Assembly (NCBI GenBank): GCA_019638625.1
Contig: JAHBTK010000004.1
Coordinates: forward strand, 1 to 64,000
Direction of reading: 5' to 3'
Length of the DNA stretch: 64,000 nucleotides
Source of the DNA: Chitinophagaceae bacterium
Lineage (GTDB): Bacteria; Bacteroidota; Bacteroidia; Chitinophagales; Chitinophagaceae
The notes beneath the pieces are model-generated. The model saw only the letters and a program-made list of their open reading frames with translations, searched no databases and was not told where the DNA came from. Of this stretch, positions 18,833-26,925 are shown in pieces. A program made the position numbers and the translations under genes. Position 1 is the stretch's first letter. Each line of letters begins with the position of its first letter.

Positions 18833-19414
18833 TTAATTCCTGTTCTGATTCAGCTCGTTTTCTACCTTGTTGCGGGAAAGATATATTTGAAGACCTACTC
18901 CAAATACAATGTTATTGGATGCCGGACTTGAACCAAACCCTACAATACCTCTGTATTTCACCAGTCCTTCCAGACCGATGTTCGGAGTGATAAAGTAGGC
19001 GATACCCGGACCGGCGCTCACGCCCAGCCCATTAGTATTGTCTCCGGCAGAAGGGTTGTATCCTTCAATTCCGACAGTGGCTTCACCAAAGAAGCGGGTT
19101 TTCCTGAGTACATTGATCTCCGGATCATTGATGTAATACCTTCCCAACGCACCCACGCCATAATTGATCGCGGGACTTATACCTCTGGCGGTCATCAGAT
19201 TAAAATCCACATAAGCTCCTACTGCAAGATTGTTACGGATGAACCAGGCAGCCTTGGGACTGAGCGTCATATTAAAGGCGCCTCCATCATCCAGACTAAG
19301 GCTCATATTGGAAATATTACCCCCTATCATTACATTCTCCCGGCTGATTTGCGATTGGGCGCTCGTGATAAAAAAGATACCCGTAATTGCAAGTACAAAA
19401 ACTTTTCCTTTCAT
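18833..19414 (-). CDS. outer-membrane beta-barrel protein
   Basis: A 193-aa protein with a clear signal peptide (about 1-20, ITGIFFITSAQS) followed by alternating hydrophobic/polar strands of an eight-stranded OmpA/PorT-like barrel: ENVMIGGNISNMSLSL, LAVGAYVDFNLMTARG, GVGALGRYYIND, FGEATVGIEGY, GLGVSAGPGIAYFIT, VFGVGLQIYLS. Such small barrels are abundant in Bacteroidota and usually of unknown role. A tail of charged and Asn residues follows the last strand, which is slightly unusual. It is divergent from the DUF2383 gene at 19748; the 333-bp region between carries a sigma-54-like site pointing the other way. Confidence 0.85.
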   Translation of the reverse strand: MKGKVFVLAITGIFFITSAQSQISRENVMIGGNISNMSLSLDDGGAFNMTLSPKAAWFIRNNLAVGAYVDFNLMTARGISPAINYGVGALGRYYINDPEINVLRKTRFFGEATVGIEGYNPSAGDNTNGLGVSAGPGIAYFITPNIGLEGLVKYRGIVGFGSSPASNNIVFGVGLQIYLSRNKVENELNQNRN

Positions 19415-19681
19415 AACTGTGTTTTTTATTTTTAAGGATAACCTCTACTAATTATCTAAAACATCGTACCAAAAGAAGAATCAGCAGTAAAAAAACAAAG
19501 CCTGATAACAAAAAAATAAAAAGTGGGGAAGATGGTCTACATGTGGTTGATAAAAAGGCGGTTCGCTAAATAAAACTTCCTCTTACAGATTATTCAATAT
19601 AAAGTAAACCAACATTGTATATGGTATCACAGGTAGCGCAACATTACCACTACCCTGTTATTATTCTCTTCAAAAGTTAAT

Positions 19682-19697
19682 TGGTATGCATCTTGCG
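19682..19697 (+). promoter_or_regulatory. sigma-54-type -24/-12 promoter
   Basis: TGGTATGCATCTTGCG has GG and GC at the exact spacing of a sigma-54 promoter (consensus TGGCAC-N5-TTGC). It lies about 50 bp before the ATG of the DUF2383 gene. An NtrC-type activator gene is 4.3 kb away. Seen: sequence match and spacing. Inferred: use by sigma-54. Confidence 0.6.
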
Positions 19698-19747
19698 TTA
19701 CCTGTTTTAGTTCAAATAATTTAATAACACCTTTAAATGTTTAACAC

Positions 19748-20209
19748 ATGGATCACAAAGCATGTATTGATGCGCTTAATGATTTAGTTAAAATCAATAA
19801 TGACCGCATTGCAGGATATCAAAAAGCCATCGAAGAATTAAACGATGAAGAGAATAATGATTTAAAGTCTTTATTTTCCAGAATGATCACGGAAAGTAAA
19901 GCTTGTAAGGAAGAACTGGAACAAATGATTCATTCCTACGGAGGTAACAGCGATACTGGCACAACCGCTTCAGGTAAACTTTACAGGGCGTGGATGGATG
20001 TAAAGGCGTTCTTCGGCGGAGGCGACAGAGCCACCATTTTAAAAAACTGTGAAGCCGGAGAAGATGCTGCCCAAAAGGCTTACGAGACGGCATTGGAGGA
20101 CGACTCGGTAATGGCAGAAACAAAAATCCTGATAAGGAAACAGAAAGAACAATTACGTCATTCGCATGATGAAATAAAACAACTCCGAGATGCAGCTGTT
20201 GCACAATAA
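19748..20209 (+). CDS. DUF2383 / PA2169-family four-helix-bundle protein
   Basis: A 153-aa soluble, acidic protein predicted as a ferritin-like four-helix bundle: helix 1 CIDALNDLVKINNDRIAGYQ, helix 2 DLKSLFSRMITESKACKEEL, a glycine/threonine-rich link (GGNSDTGTTASGK), helix 3 ILKNCEAGEDAAQKAYETAL, helix 4 KILIRKQKEQLRHSHDEIKQ. This matches the DUF2383 domain of the PA2169 family. The biochemical role is not known; family members often respond to stress. The upstream sigma-54-like site suggests control by the nearby NtrC-type regulator. Monocistronic; a hairpin follows. A relative lies at 26127-26606. Confidence 0.88.
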   Translation: MDHKACIDALNDLVKINNDRIAGYQKAIEELNDEENNDLKSLFSRMITESKACKEELEQMIHSYGGNSDTGTTASGKLYRAWMDVKAFFGGGDRATILKNCEAGEDAAQKAYETALEDDSVMAETKILIRKQKEQLRHSHDEIKQLRDAAVAQ

Positions 20210-20265
20210 AACATAGAAGGAGCTTTCAGGTTCCAAAACAGTCAACATATATTAAGGGCATAAAT

Positions 20266-20297
20266 AAAGGGCGGCAACTCCATATGTGCTGCCCTTT
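20266..20297. terminator. hairpin after the DUF2383 gene
   Basis: AAAGGGCGGCA at 20266-20276 pairs with TGCTGCCCTTT at 20287-20297 with one mismatch. No long T-run follows, so it is a stem at the transcript end rather than a textbook terminator. Confidence 0.5.
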
Positions 20298-20614
20298 ATC
20301 ATATCCCGTGGTATTCAATTCCCTGCTTTGCTCCATTTACTTTGTGCTGAAATACAGGAGTGTACGAATGGTAGCCTTAAGATGGACTTTTCCTCCTCAA
20401 AAAGAACGATAAAATAAAAAAAGATAGTTACTCTTTGACGGCAATGCTGCGGATCCACCGGAAATGGAAATACGACAATCATAACCATTTTATTTTACTG
20501 TGTCCGACAACCTATGAGCGATGAACGAAAGGAAGACCGAAGTGATTTACTGGCTCATTTTTTGAATAACTAAATAAAACAAACCAGGATCAATCAATAA
20601 CAATAAACGGAGGA
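20298..20614. other. spacer without a convincing gene
   Basis: Only a 19-codon frame (20514-20573, MSDERKEDRSDLLAHFLNN) stands out; it has no ribosome-binding site and no recognised homologue. The spacer ends at a good AACGGAGGA ribosome-binding site for the cinA fragment. Confidence 0.3.
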
Positions 20615-20969
20615 ATGGGAAATGGCATGCTCTTTCAAGAATCCATATTAGAAGAAATCGGAGGCTTCCTGAGAAGCAGCAAGGAAAGAGTAGCTGTTGC
20701 AGAGAGTGTTACAGCAGGTCTTTTGCAGCTTGCCTTTTCCCAAATTACTGACGAGGATGTATCAAAAATAAACGAAGGCTCTGAGAATCGTCTAAACGAC
20801 TACCTGCCTCCATCAGGTACCCGAATAAAAAGAGGCTGTATCGTACTTTTGAGACAGCCTCATCACCGCGTATACACTGGAAGAAAAAATAAGGTTACTG
20901 GATGTTGATCCTGTTCTTGCAGAAAAAAGAGATTGCGTATCGGAGAAGATAAGTTCTCAGATGGCGCGT
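20615..20969 (+). pseudogene. cinA: broken CinA C-terminal-domain gene
   Basis: The front part encodes a CinA-type nicotinamide-nucleotide amidohydrolase domain: ILEEIGGFLRSSKERVAVAE then ESVTAGLLQLAFSQI, the conserved AES-T-GLL motif. After about 20746 the frame leaves the family. A segment of about 115 bp follows whose right end is an inverted repeat (GAGGCTGT at 20832-20839, ACAGCCTC at 20854-20861). Exactly after it, in another frame, the CinA sequence resumes as ITAYTLEEKIRLLDVDPVL and then CVSEKISSQMA. That frame then runs directly into an SDR sequence. So the gene suffered an insertion or replacement and then lost its end in a fusion. Not functional as CinA. Confidence 0.8.
20832..20861. 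repeat. inverted repeat at the edge of the insert in cinA
   Basis: GAGGCTGT and ACAGCCTC flank a 14-base loop containing TACTTTTGAGA. The right arm ends at the base where cinA coding sequence resumes. Ends of this kind occur in mobile elements; it could equally be a captured terminator stem. Confidence 0.5.
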
Positions 20970-21419
20970 CAGTCATTGCAGGATATCCCGGAGGAAGAAT
21001 GGCGGCACACCTTTGCCGTCAACATTCACGCCATGTTTTATTTATGCAAAGCTGCCGAACCTCATATGAAGCCTGGCAGCTCTATTGTAAATACAACTTC
21101 GGTGAATGCATATCATCCATCGGAAGACTTGTTGCCATATGCCGCTACAAAAGCAGCTATACAGAATTTTACGGCCAATCTCAGCCAGGTCTTTTTAAAA
21201 CAGGATAAGGGCATCCGGGTAAATGCCGTAGCACCGGGGCCAGTATGGACACCCTTGATTCCTTCCACCAAATGGCAGGATATAGAGGCCTTCGGCGAGA
21301 ATACACCGTTAGAGCAACCGGCGGAGATCGCTCCTTCTTTTGTTTTCCTGGCCTCCGAAGAGAGCAGCTATATCTCCGGTGCCACCCTTCCGGCAACAGG
21401 AGGACGTATCACGATATGA
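20961..21419 (+). pseudogene. headless short-chain dehydrogenase (SDR)
   Basis: The C-terminal 150 residues of an NAD(P)-dependent SDR oxidoreductase: EEEWRHTFAVNIHAMFYLCK (with the structural Asn), SSIVNTTSVNAYHPSEDLL (catalytic Ser region), PYAATKAAIQNFT (the Tyr-X3-Lys pair) and RVNAVAPGPVWTPLIP. The Rossmann nucleotide-binding part with TGxxxGIG is missing. Upstream, the frame is continuous with the cinA remnant; the join is around the shared string CAGATGGC. A product could start at the ATG at 20961 but would lack the cofactor site. Its remaining part is well conserved, so the event may be recent. Confidence 0.82.
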
Positions 21420-21582
21420 GCCTGAAAAGAGTAGAGCGTATGTTCTTATGCCCTGTAAAGAGGCAAGAGTGTGGAATTGTGTAGAAAAAATTCCCTTTTT
21501 TATTTCCGGGAATATATAAACAGTAAGTTAAAAAGAAATTTTCAGGATATATTGGCATCATTTTTTCTGCATATAAGACATG

Positions 21583-21671
21583 TTTCTATATTAGGGGTGA
21601 TTTGGTAAAACAAATCTGAGAACACACTCTTTTAACCTGATCTGGATAATACCAGCGTAGGAAAAATAGAG
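21583..21671 (+). promoter_or_regulatory. TPP (THI-box) riboswitch, orphan
   Basis: The conserved core is complete: GGGGTGA at 21594-21600, CTGAGAACA in the pyrimidine-sensing arm, ACCTGATCTGGATAAT and then ACCAGCGTAGGAA. TCTAT near 21584 and ATAGA near 21667 can form the closing P1 stem. This is a thiamin-pyrophosphate riboswitch on the + strand, followed nine bases later by an intrinsic terminator, the layout of transcriptional control. No thiamin synthesis or transport gene follows; the next gene on the strand is a histidine kinase 370 bp beyond the terminator. Confidence 0.9.
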
Positions 21672-21679
21672 ACAGGAGG

Positions 21680-21707
21680 CTCCGGTTTAGCGACCGGAGT
21701 TTTTTTT
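21680..21707 (+). terminator. terminator of the TPP riboswitch
   Basis: CTCCGGT (21680-21686) pairs with ACCGGAG (21693-21699), six-base loop, then eight T. It is placed just after the riboswitch, as expected for TPP-dependent termination. Confidence 0.85.
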
Positions 21708-22081
21708 CTATCAAACTCTCAATGAAAAGGAATCTGCCGGGTAAAGAACAGGAGTGCTGCAAATATGACAAACGCTGTGCGTTTTAAGATGTTTAGCTTA
21801 AAAGCGCAGGACACACTCAATTGCTGTATTCAAGATGGGCCCGGCCAACGATCTGCTGCTGATAAAGTTGCTTTTAAGTCTGGTTACAGCTCTGTGACAA
21901 GAGGGAAACAGGGACCTGCTCCACTCCTGTATAAAGCAAGGCTCCTCAGCCACCGTCTAACCATTCAAACATCACGCAATTTTCATTGTATATGTAAGAT
22001 TGCTTAGCTATACTGAATACCCCCTTACTGACGATTTGCTATCCCCGTGAAATTATTTTTTAACCACTTATCTGCAGGCAT
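21708..22081. other. 374-bp spacer after the riboswitch
   Basis: Where the TPP-controlled gene would be expected, no long coding frame is found. A 21-codon frame (21722-21787, MKRNLPGKEQECCKYDKRCAF) starts 15 bases after the terminator and is Cys- and Lys-rich but has no ribosome-binding site. An open frame at 21765-22007 has no family resemblance and atypical composition. Most likely deleted and degraded DNA. Confidence 0.4.
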
Positions 22082-23467
22082 ATGATTAAATCAGTAAAGA
22101 GAATCAGACTAGGCTATGCAATTGCTTTCCTGCTGCTGCTGGCGTCATATTTTCTTATTATTTCGACAAACCGGCGCCTGGAGAAGGAAAAAAAATGGAT
22201 ACTCCATAACAGGGAACAGTTTAAGAAAATAACGGATATCGAACTGGCCATGAGAGAGGCAGAATCAAATGCACAGGGATATCTTACCAGTATGAATTCT
22301 CATTTTTTAGACCGGTTCAGGAAAAATGAGACAGCCATAGACAGCCTCTCCCGGGGACTGGCGGTTATTAGCAACAGGGACGTAGCGCTATCTGATAAAA
22401 AGAAGCAACTACAGTCGATGATAGATCACCGTTTGGCTGACCTGACCACAGCTATCCGGGCACAGCGCGGGACGACATCGGTAATGCCGGCGGTACCCGA
22501 TAATTCAGTGCATCCTGACTACATATTTCAGCGATTGCAGGAAATGAGAGATATAGAGGAAAGCTCTATGCAATACAGGGTATCCCGGCTCAATAATTTC
22601 TATACGAGCACGGAAGCTTTCATATACCTTTCCCTGCTGATTGCGCTTATTGCCGCCGCATATGCGATTACAACCTTCAATACGCAGCTTAACCGCAGGC
22701 GGAGGATGAACCAGGCTGCCAATCAATACCGGATGGACCTGGAAAAAAATGTAAAAGAGCTGAATGAAAAAAATATTGAATTGAAAAGCTTAAGAGGAAT
22801 AGAAAAGCTGGCTGTTATCGGGCGCGTGGCAAGGGTAATGGCCCATGAGATAAGGAACCCGCTTACCAATATTTCTTTAGCCACGCAACAGTTGTGCGAC
22901 CTGCCTTACGCAGAAAAGGATGAGGAAACCCATTTACTTTTTAATATCATTAAGCGGAATTCGGACCGTATCAGCCAGATAGTGACGGATCTGCTGAACG
23001 CGACCAAGTACATGCAACTGGATATGCAAAAAGAGAACATCAACACGATACTGGACGAAAGTCTGGAGATGGCCAAAGACCGGCTGTTGCTAAAGAAAAT
23101 AGAGGTACGTAAGCGCTATACACCGGATATTTGTGACATTTTGATAGATAAGGAACGTATAAAACTGGCCATTTTGAATATTATTGTTAATGCTATTGAA
23201 GCGATGGACGAAAAAAAGGGTATGCTTGAGCTGATCACCAAAACGGAAAACAATAAGTGCATCATAGAGATCAGGGATAACGGAAAGGGAATGAGCGAAG
23301 AAACGCTGTATAATGTGTTTGAACCGTACTTTACACTCAAAAAGAAGGGAAACGGACTAGGATTGACCCATGCCCAAAACATTATTATTAATCATAAAGG
23401 CAGCATCAAGGTAGAAAGTAAAGAGGGAATTGGTACTACTTTCCATATAGCCCTCAATCTTGCTTAA
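22082..23467 (+). CDS. membrane sensor histidine kinase
   Basis: A 461-aa two-component sensor. Transmembrane helix 1 is at about 11-28 and helix 2 at about 179-197, enclosing a mostly helical extracytoplasmic domain of about 150 residues that looks CHASE3-like (EKKWILHNREQFKKITDIEL, SNAQGYLTSMNSH). A coiled linker (about 205-240) leads to HisKA with the H-box VMAHEIRNPLTNISLATQQ, phospho-acceptor His255, then HATPase with NIIVNAIEAMD (N-box), IRDNGKGMS (G1), FEPYF and KGNGLGL (G2). All kinase motifs are present. It overlaps the end of the convergent response-regulator gene by 4 bp and is followed by an NtrC-type activator on the same strand, its likely partner. Confidence 0.93.
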   Translation: MIKSVKRIRLGYAIAFLLLLASYFLIISTNRRLEKEKKWILHNREQFKKITDIELAMREAESNAQGYLTSMNSHFLDRFRKNETAIDSLSRGLAVISNRDVALSDKKKQLQSMIDHRLADLTTAIRAQRGTTSVMPAVPDNSVHPDYIFQRLQEMRDIEESSMQYRVSRLNNFYTSTEAFIYLSLLIALIAAAYAITTFNTQLNRRRRMNQAANQYRMDLEKNVKELNEKNIELKSLRGIEKLAVIGRVARVMAHEIRNPLTNISLATQQLCDLPYAEKDEETHLLFNIIKRNSDRISQIVTDLLNATKYMQLDMQKENINTILDESLEMAKDRLLLKKIEVRKRYTPDICDILIDKERIKLAILNIIVNAIEAMDEKKGMLELITKTENNKCIIEIRDNGKGMSEETLYNVFEPYFTLKKKGNGLGLTHAQNIIINHKGSIKVESKEGIGTTFHIALNLA

Positions 23468-23946
23468 TCAGCGGGAGCCGAAAGCAGCTTATACACAACA
23501 TTGGTCATCTGGTCCCTGGTAAACGGCTTGCCCATAAAGCCGTCAGCACCATTGTTTTCTGCCATTCTCCGGTCATAGGTGGTATCATAAGCGCTCATCA
23601 CCACCACATATCTGTTTGAATTATTCTTGAACTCCCGGATGTATTGAGACCCCAGGCCATCCGGCAAACGGTTGTCAAGAAAAACGAGATCAATGGTCGG
23701 GAATGACGTTATCATTTTCAATCCCTCGCTGATGGTTGCTGCAAATAATATTTTGATATGCAACTTTTTCAAAATGCTGCTTATAAGGTAATTCATATCA
23801 TCTTCGTCATCTACTACCAGAACGAGATGATTGGGTAAAGGTTGTTGTATATTGTATTCCTGCAAATTGGTCACAGGTTTAAAATAACAATTATTTTGCC
23901 AGACAAGCTGTGGTGATGATATTTTTTTTACATTTAATAATGGCAT
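23464..23946 (-). CDS. single-domain response regulator (CheY-like)
   Basis: A 160-aa protein consisting of an N-terminal extension of about 40 residues and one receiver domain. Receiver motifs: acidic pair in VLVVDDEDDMN (46-47), phospho-acceptor Asp91 in LVFLDNRLPDG, MSAYD (Ser/Thr switch) and the conserved lysine in GFMGKPFT. No output domain, so it probably acts by protein contact or in a phosphorelay. It is transcribed against the flanking kinase and activator genes, whose 3' end it overlaps by 4 bp; such an antiparallel gene inside a two-component locus is unusual. An alternative start at a Met further in is not present before the domain. Confidence 0.88.
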   Translation of the reverse strand: MPLLNVKKISSPQLVWQNNCYFKPVTNLQEYNIQQPLPNHLVLVVDDEDDMNYLISSILKKLHIKILFAATISEGLKMITSFPTIDLVFLDNRLPDGLGSQYIREFKNNSNRYVVVMSAYDTTYDRRMAENNGADGFMGKPFTRDQMTNVVYKLLSAPAD

Positions 23947-23983
23947 GATTTAGGTTGGTAATAAGAGAAAAAAATATCCCTGT

Positions 23984-25399
23984 ATGCTGAAAAAAATACT
24001 CATAATTGACGATGACACGGATTTGTGCATGTTATTGTCGCGATTTCTCACAAAAAATGGCTACGAAGCAGAGGTAGCCTACTCCGGGAATAAGGGTATA
24101 GCAAAATATAAAGCGGAGAGCTTTGATGCCGTTATCTCCGATTTCCGGCTGGGAGATATGGACGGAATGCAATTGATTGAAAAGTTAAAGCAATTAGACA
24201 GCAGGGTTATTATTTTAATTATAACAGGCTATTCCGATATCAGGCAGGCTACCGAAGCTATCAGGATGGGCGCATATGATTACATTCCCAAACCGCTTAT
24301 CCCGGAAGAAGTATTGAACATACTGAAGCAGATGACTGCCACCAATTTCGTGAAGAAGAGAAGGCAGCTTTTACAGGAGGAAACTGCCCCACAGGAGAAT
24401 ACCGGCGGATCTTCCGAAGCCTTTTTTATAGGAAGCGCTGAAGCTACAAGGTTTTTATACCAGCAGGTAGAAGTGGTGGCGCCCACTAATTACAGCGTGC
24501 TGTTATATGGGGAAAGCGGTACCGGTAAAGAAGTAATTGCAAGAACCATTCACCATTACAGCAAGCGTGCTCACCAGCCGTTTGTTGCCCTGGATTGCGG
24601 AACGCTTTCGAAAGAGCTGGCAGGGAGCGAACTGTTCGGTCATGTAAAAGGTGCTTTTACAGGCGCCCTGCAGGAAAAGATCGGGCATTTTGAAATGGCT
24701 AACGGAGGGACGCTCTTTTTGGATGAGATCGGCAATCTGTCATTGGATATCCAGGCAAGCCTGCTCAGGACCATCCAGGAGCGGGTATTTAAGCGGGTGG
24801 GTTGCAATAAGGAAATTGTGGCGGATATACGGATCATAGTGGCATCCAACGAAAACTTAAAAACCGCTTATCAGAAAGGGAAATTCAGGGAAGATCTTTA
24901 TCACCGCTTTAATGAATTCACGATCCAGCTTCCCCCGCTTCGGGAAAGGGTGGAGGATATTAAACCCTTAGCCGGTTTTTTCCTTAAGAAATCCTGTGAA
25001 GAAAATGAAAAGGAGATACCCGGTTTCTCTGAAAGCGTTCTTAAAGCCTTTCAAAAATATCCGTGGTATGGCAATCTCCGTGAAATGCGGAATGTGATCC
25101 GCCGGGCAGTATTGCTGACGCCGGCAAACAATATGATTGAAGAAGCCGCCTTGTTACCCGAAATATTTGAGGATAATTCTCCGCAGGTGATGACTCCGGA
25201 ACAGCCCATAACCGTTCCGCAATATCCGTTCTCAAACGGCGCCGCGGTTTTGAAGGAAGCATCCGCCCGGGCAGAATACCAGGCGATCATGAACGTATTG
25301 CAACGGGTGAATTTTAATAAAAAGAAGGCGGCTGAGCTGCTGAAAATAGACCGGAAAACTTTGTATAATAAATTGAAGCTATTCCAGGAGCAGGAGTGA
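23984..25399 (+). CDS. NtrC-family sigma-54-dependent response regulator
   Basis: Transcription activator of sigma-54 promoters. 471 aa: receiver domain (1-120; acidic pair near 10, phospho-acceptor Asp53 in AVISDFRLGDMDG, KPL motif), AAA+ ATPase (about 147-380; Walker A GESGTGKE at 176-183, the sigma-54 contact loop GAFTGA at 223-228, Walker B GGTLFLDEIG, arginine-finger region LYHRFNEFTIQLPPLRER), and a Fis-type helix-turn-helix at the end (about 430-468, NFNKKKAAELLKIDRKTLYNKL). Complete. It follows the histidine kinase. Two sigma-54-like promoters in this window, at 19682 and 25712, are candidate targets. Confidence 0.95.
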   Translation: MLKKILIIDDDTDLCMLLSRFLTKNGYEAEVAYSGNKGIAKYKAESFDAVISDFRLGDMDGMQLIEKLKQLDSRVIILIITGYSDIRQATEAIRMGAYDYIPKPLIPEEVLNILKQMTATNFVKKRRQLLQEETAPQENTGGSSEAFFIGSAEATRFLYQQVEVVAPTNYSVLLYGESGTGKEVIARTIHHYSKRAHQPFVALDCGTLSKELAGSELFGHVKGAFTGALQEKIGHFEMANGGTLFLDEIGNLSLDIQASLLRTIQERVFKRVGCNKEIVADIRIIVASNENLKTAYQKGKFREDLYHRFNEFTIQLPPLRERVEDIKPLAGFFLKKSCEENEKEIPGFSESVLKAFQKYPWYGNLREMRNVIRRAVLLTPANNMIEEAALLPEIFEDNSPQVMTPEQPITVPQYPFSNGAAVLKEASARAEYQAIMNVLQRVNFNKKKAAELLKIDRKTLYNKLKLFQEQE

Positions 25400-25711
25400 T
25401 CCTTTCCGCTGCATAGCTCCTGTTGGCAAAGCCCTGCTGACAATATCGCCGGATAAGACCGGTAAACATTGTCTTCTTCGCTTTAACAAAGAATATAACA
25501 AACAATTTTCAATTTCAAAAGTGATCAGCGCCTCAAAGTCAGCAGACTCAATTAAAGCGATCTCTTCAATAACTTTAACAATTGATATTTTAATAATAAA
25601 AAAATGGTTGTGTCTTTTAGATAATAACCATACAATATTCTGCCAAAGTTTTCTTTTGTGTAAGAAATTAACGATTTGATGACGGGCTGAATTTACTTTT
25701 CCGGGAGCCCA

Positions 25712-25727
25712 TGGCATAATTCATGCA
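25712..25727 (+). promoter_or_regulatory. sigma-54-type -24/-12 promoter
   Basis: TGGCATAATTCATGCA matches TGGCAC-N5-TTGCA at all but two positions with exact GG-to-GC spacing. It points right, toward the small open frame at 25746-25955 and the four-helix protein gene at 26127, and lies 310 bp after the sigma-54 activator gene. Confidence 0.6.
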
Positions 25728-25745
25728 GCATCCTGTAATAAATAG

Positions 25746-25955
25746 ACTGTCATAAATACCTCTTCTAAGAAAGAAACATCCAAATCATTTACTGTCAATA
25801 CTGATAATGTCGGGTATGACGTTCAGGTGACGCCGATGATAACAAACAATGAAAAGAGGTTTATTATCAGAATAAATAACATACCGGAACAGGTATATGT
25901 TTGGGATGAGCAGATCTTGTTGTTGTCATACGACCCATTGTTATGTTATAGTTAA
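25746..25955 (+). pseudogene. possible small gene without a start codon
   Basis: A 69-codon open frame downstream of the sigma-54 site. Its translation is protein-like and beta-rich (KSFTVNTDNVGYDVQVTP, KRFIIRINNIPEQVYVWDEQ), ending LLLSYDPLLCYS. The first ATG is internal at 25836, and TAG at 25743-25745 closes the frame on the left. It may be a decayed small gene, a gene with a non-ATG start, or chance. I recognise no family with certainty. Confidence 0.35.
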
Positions 25956-26126
25956 AAAACAGTGCCGGCATTTGATGGCCTTGCGGGAAGCCTGCGGTGT
26001 ATGTCTTTCGCTTCAGCAAGCGGGTCATTTTCCTGTCGGCACTGCTTATAGAGAAAATGGCTATATAAAAAATAAAGGCATATAATTTGAAATATACTTT
26101 CTTTTCGTCATTATAAATCGATACTT

Positions 26127-26606
26127 ATGCTTAGGGCGCCTCACCTCAGGGATTACTCCGATATCATCAAAAAAACCCATTACCTGATATATTCTTTGCG
26201 TGTGGAAGTGCAAAGGTATAATATGGCGGCGGAGGCTGTAAACCACCGCCAGTTGAGAGACTCCATTCGTTATCTTGCACAGCAAAACGACCATTACGCA
26301 AATGAGTTACAATCACAGCTATATATGATTGGTGCGCAGGTGAATTCCGATACCATGAATGCAGATGATCCCGGGAAAATACAGTACCCCGTCGCTGAGA
26401 CCGGCAATCATCCTCTTAACCCGGCCTGGGATGATATTATCCGGCGTTGTTGTGACAGCGAAAAGGATATCATAACAGCCTACAGGAATATATTAAATGG
26501 ATCATTGCCTGAAGAGTTACGAAGTGTTTTGCACTATCAGTTAGAGGGAATGCTTTCCGGCTTTTTACAAATAAAATTAGTGCGTAATACATTGGACCCA
26601 ACATAA
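26127..26606 (+). CDS. four-helix-bundle protein, DUF2383-like
   Basis: A 159-aa soluble protein with four long amphipathic helices: SDIIKKTHYLIYSLRVEVQR, HRQLRDSIRYLAQQNDHYAN, WDDIIRRCCDSEKDIITAYR and EELRSVLHYQLEGMLSGFLQ, joined by a longer loop (about 75-98). The fold and size resemble the DUF2383 protein at 19748, though sequence identity is low. It may be part of the same stress response; the sigma-54-like site at 25712 is 400 bp upstream. It has two adjacent cysteines in helix 3. Start ATG chosen at 26127; no strong ribosome-binding site is visible. Confidence 0.72.
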   Translation: MLRAPHLRDYSDIIKKTHYLIYSLRVEVQRYNMAAEAVNHRQLRDSIRYLAQQNDHYANELQSQLYMIGAQVNSDTMNADDPGKIQYPVAETGNHPLNPAWDDIIRRCCDSEKDIITAYRNILNGSLPEELRSVLHYQLEGMLSGFLQIKLVRNTLDPT

Positions 26607-26925
26607 CATAATCTCGGACAGGTTTGATCAATTTTTTGCGTGTACCATCTTTCCATTCGGCGATGTTTGGTTCAACAGGAATGATTACATTAAGCCAAAA
26701 CCTACTCTTCCATGTAGAGCCGTTTTCCCAAAATGGGTAAAAATCTCAATAGCCGGGACAACGATTGAAATTTATTTCTACCTGCTGGAGGAGGGATATC
26801 CAAAAGTTTTTCCTGTATCCTACTGATGGAATAGCTGCAGCGCCATGCGTATAGGAGAGCGTAACCGGAAACCGGCCGGTTATTTGTACAGCTTTATTTA
26901 TTAACAACATTCAAATCAAATTTTT
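26607..26925. other. 319-bp spacer, nothing convincing
   Basis: A frame without start codon (ending near 26825) is open but not protein-like. Contains the upstream region of the tiny membrane-protein gene at 26926. Confidence 0.3.

Noticed and set aside
21765..22007. Possible cobalamin-riboswitch-like strings (GGGCCCGGCCAAC, AAGTCTGGTTACAG, CAGGGACCTGC) after the TPP riboswitch
   Set aside because: The pieces are imperfect, not in a convincing order, and the usual GCCACTG and B12-box are not both present. An Infernal RF00174 search would decide.
25897..26085. 62-codon plus-strand frame after the sigma-54 site
   Set aside because: Cys/His-rich but with no family resemblance; it overlaps the more protein-like frame ending at 25955 and lacks a ribosome-binding site.
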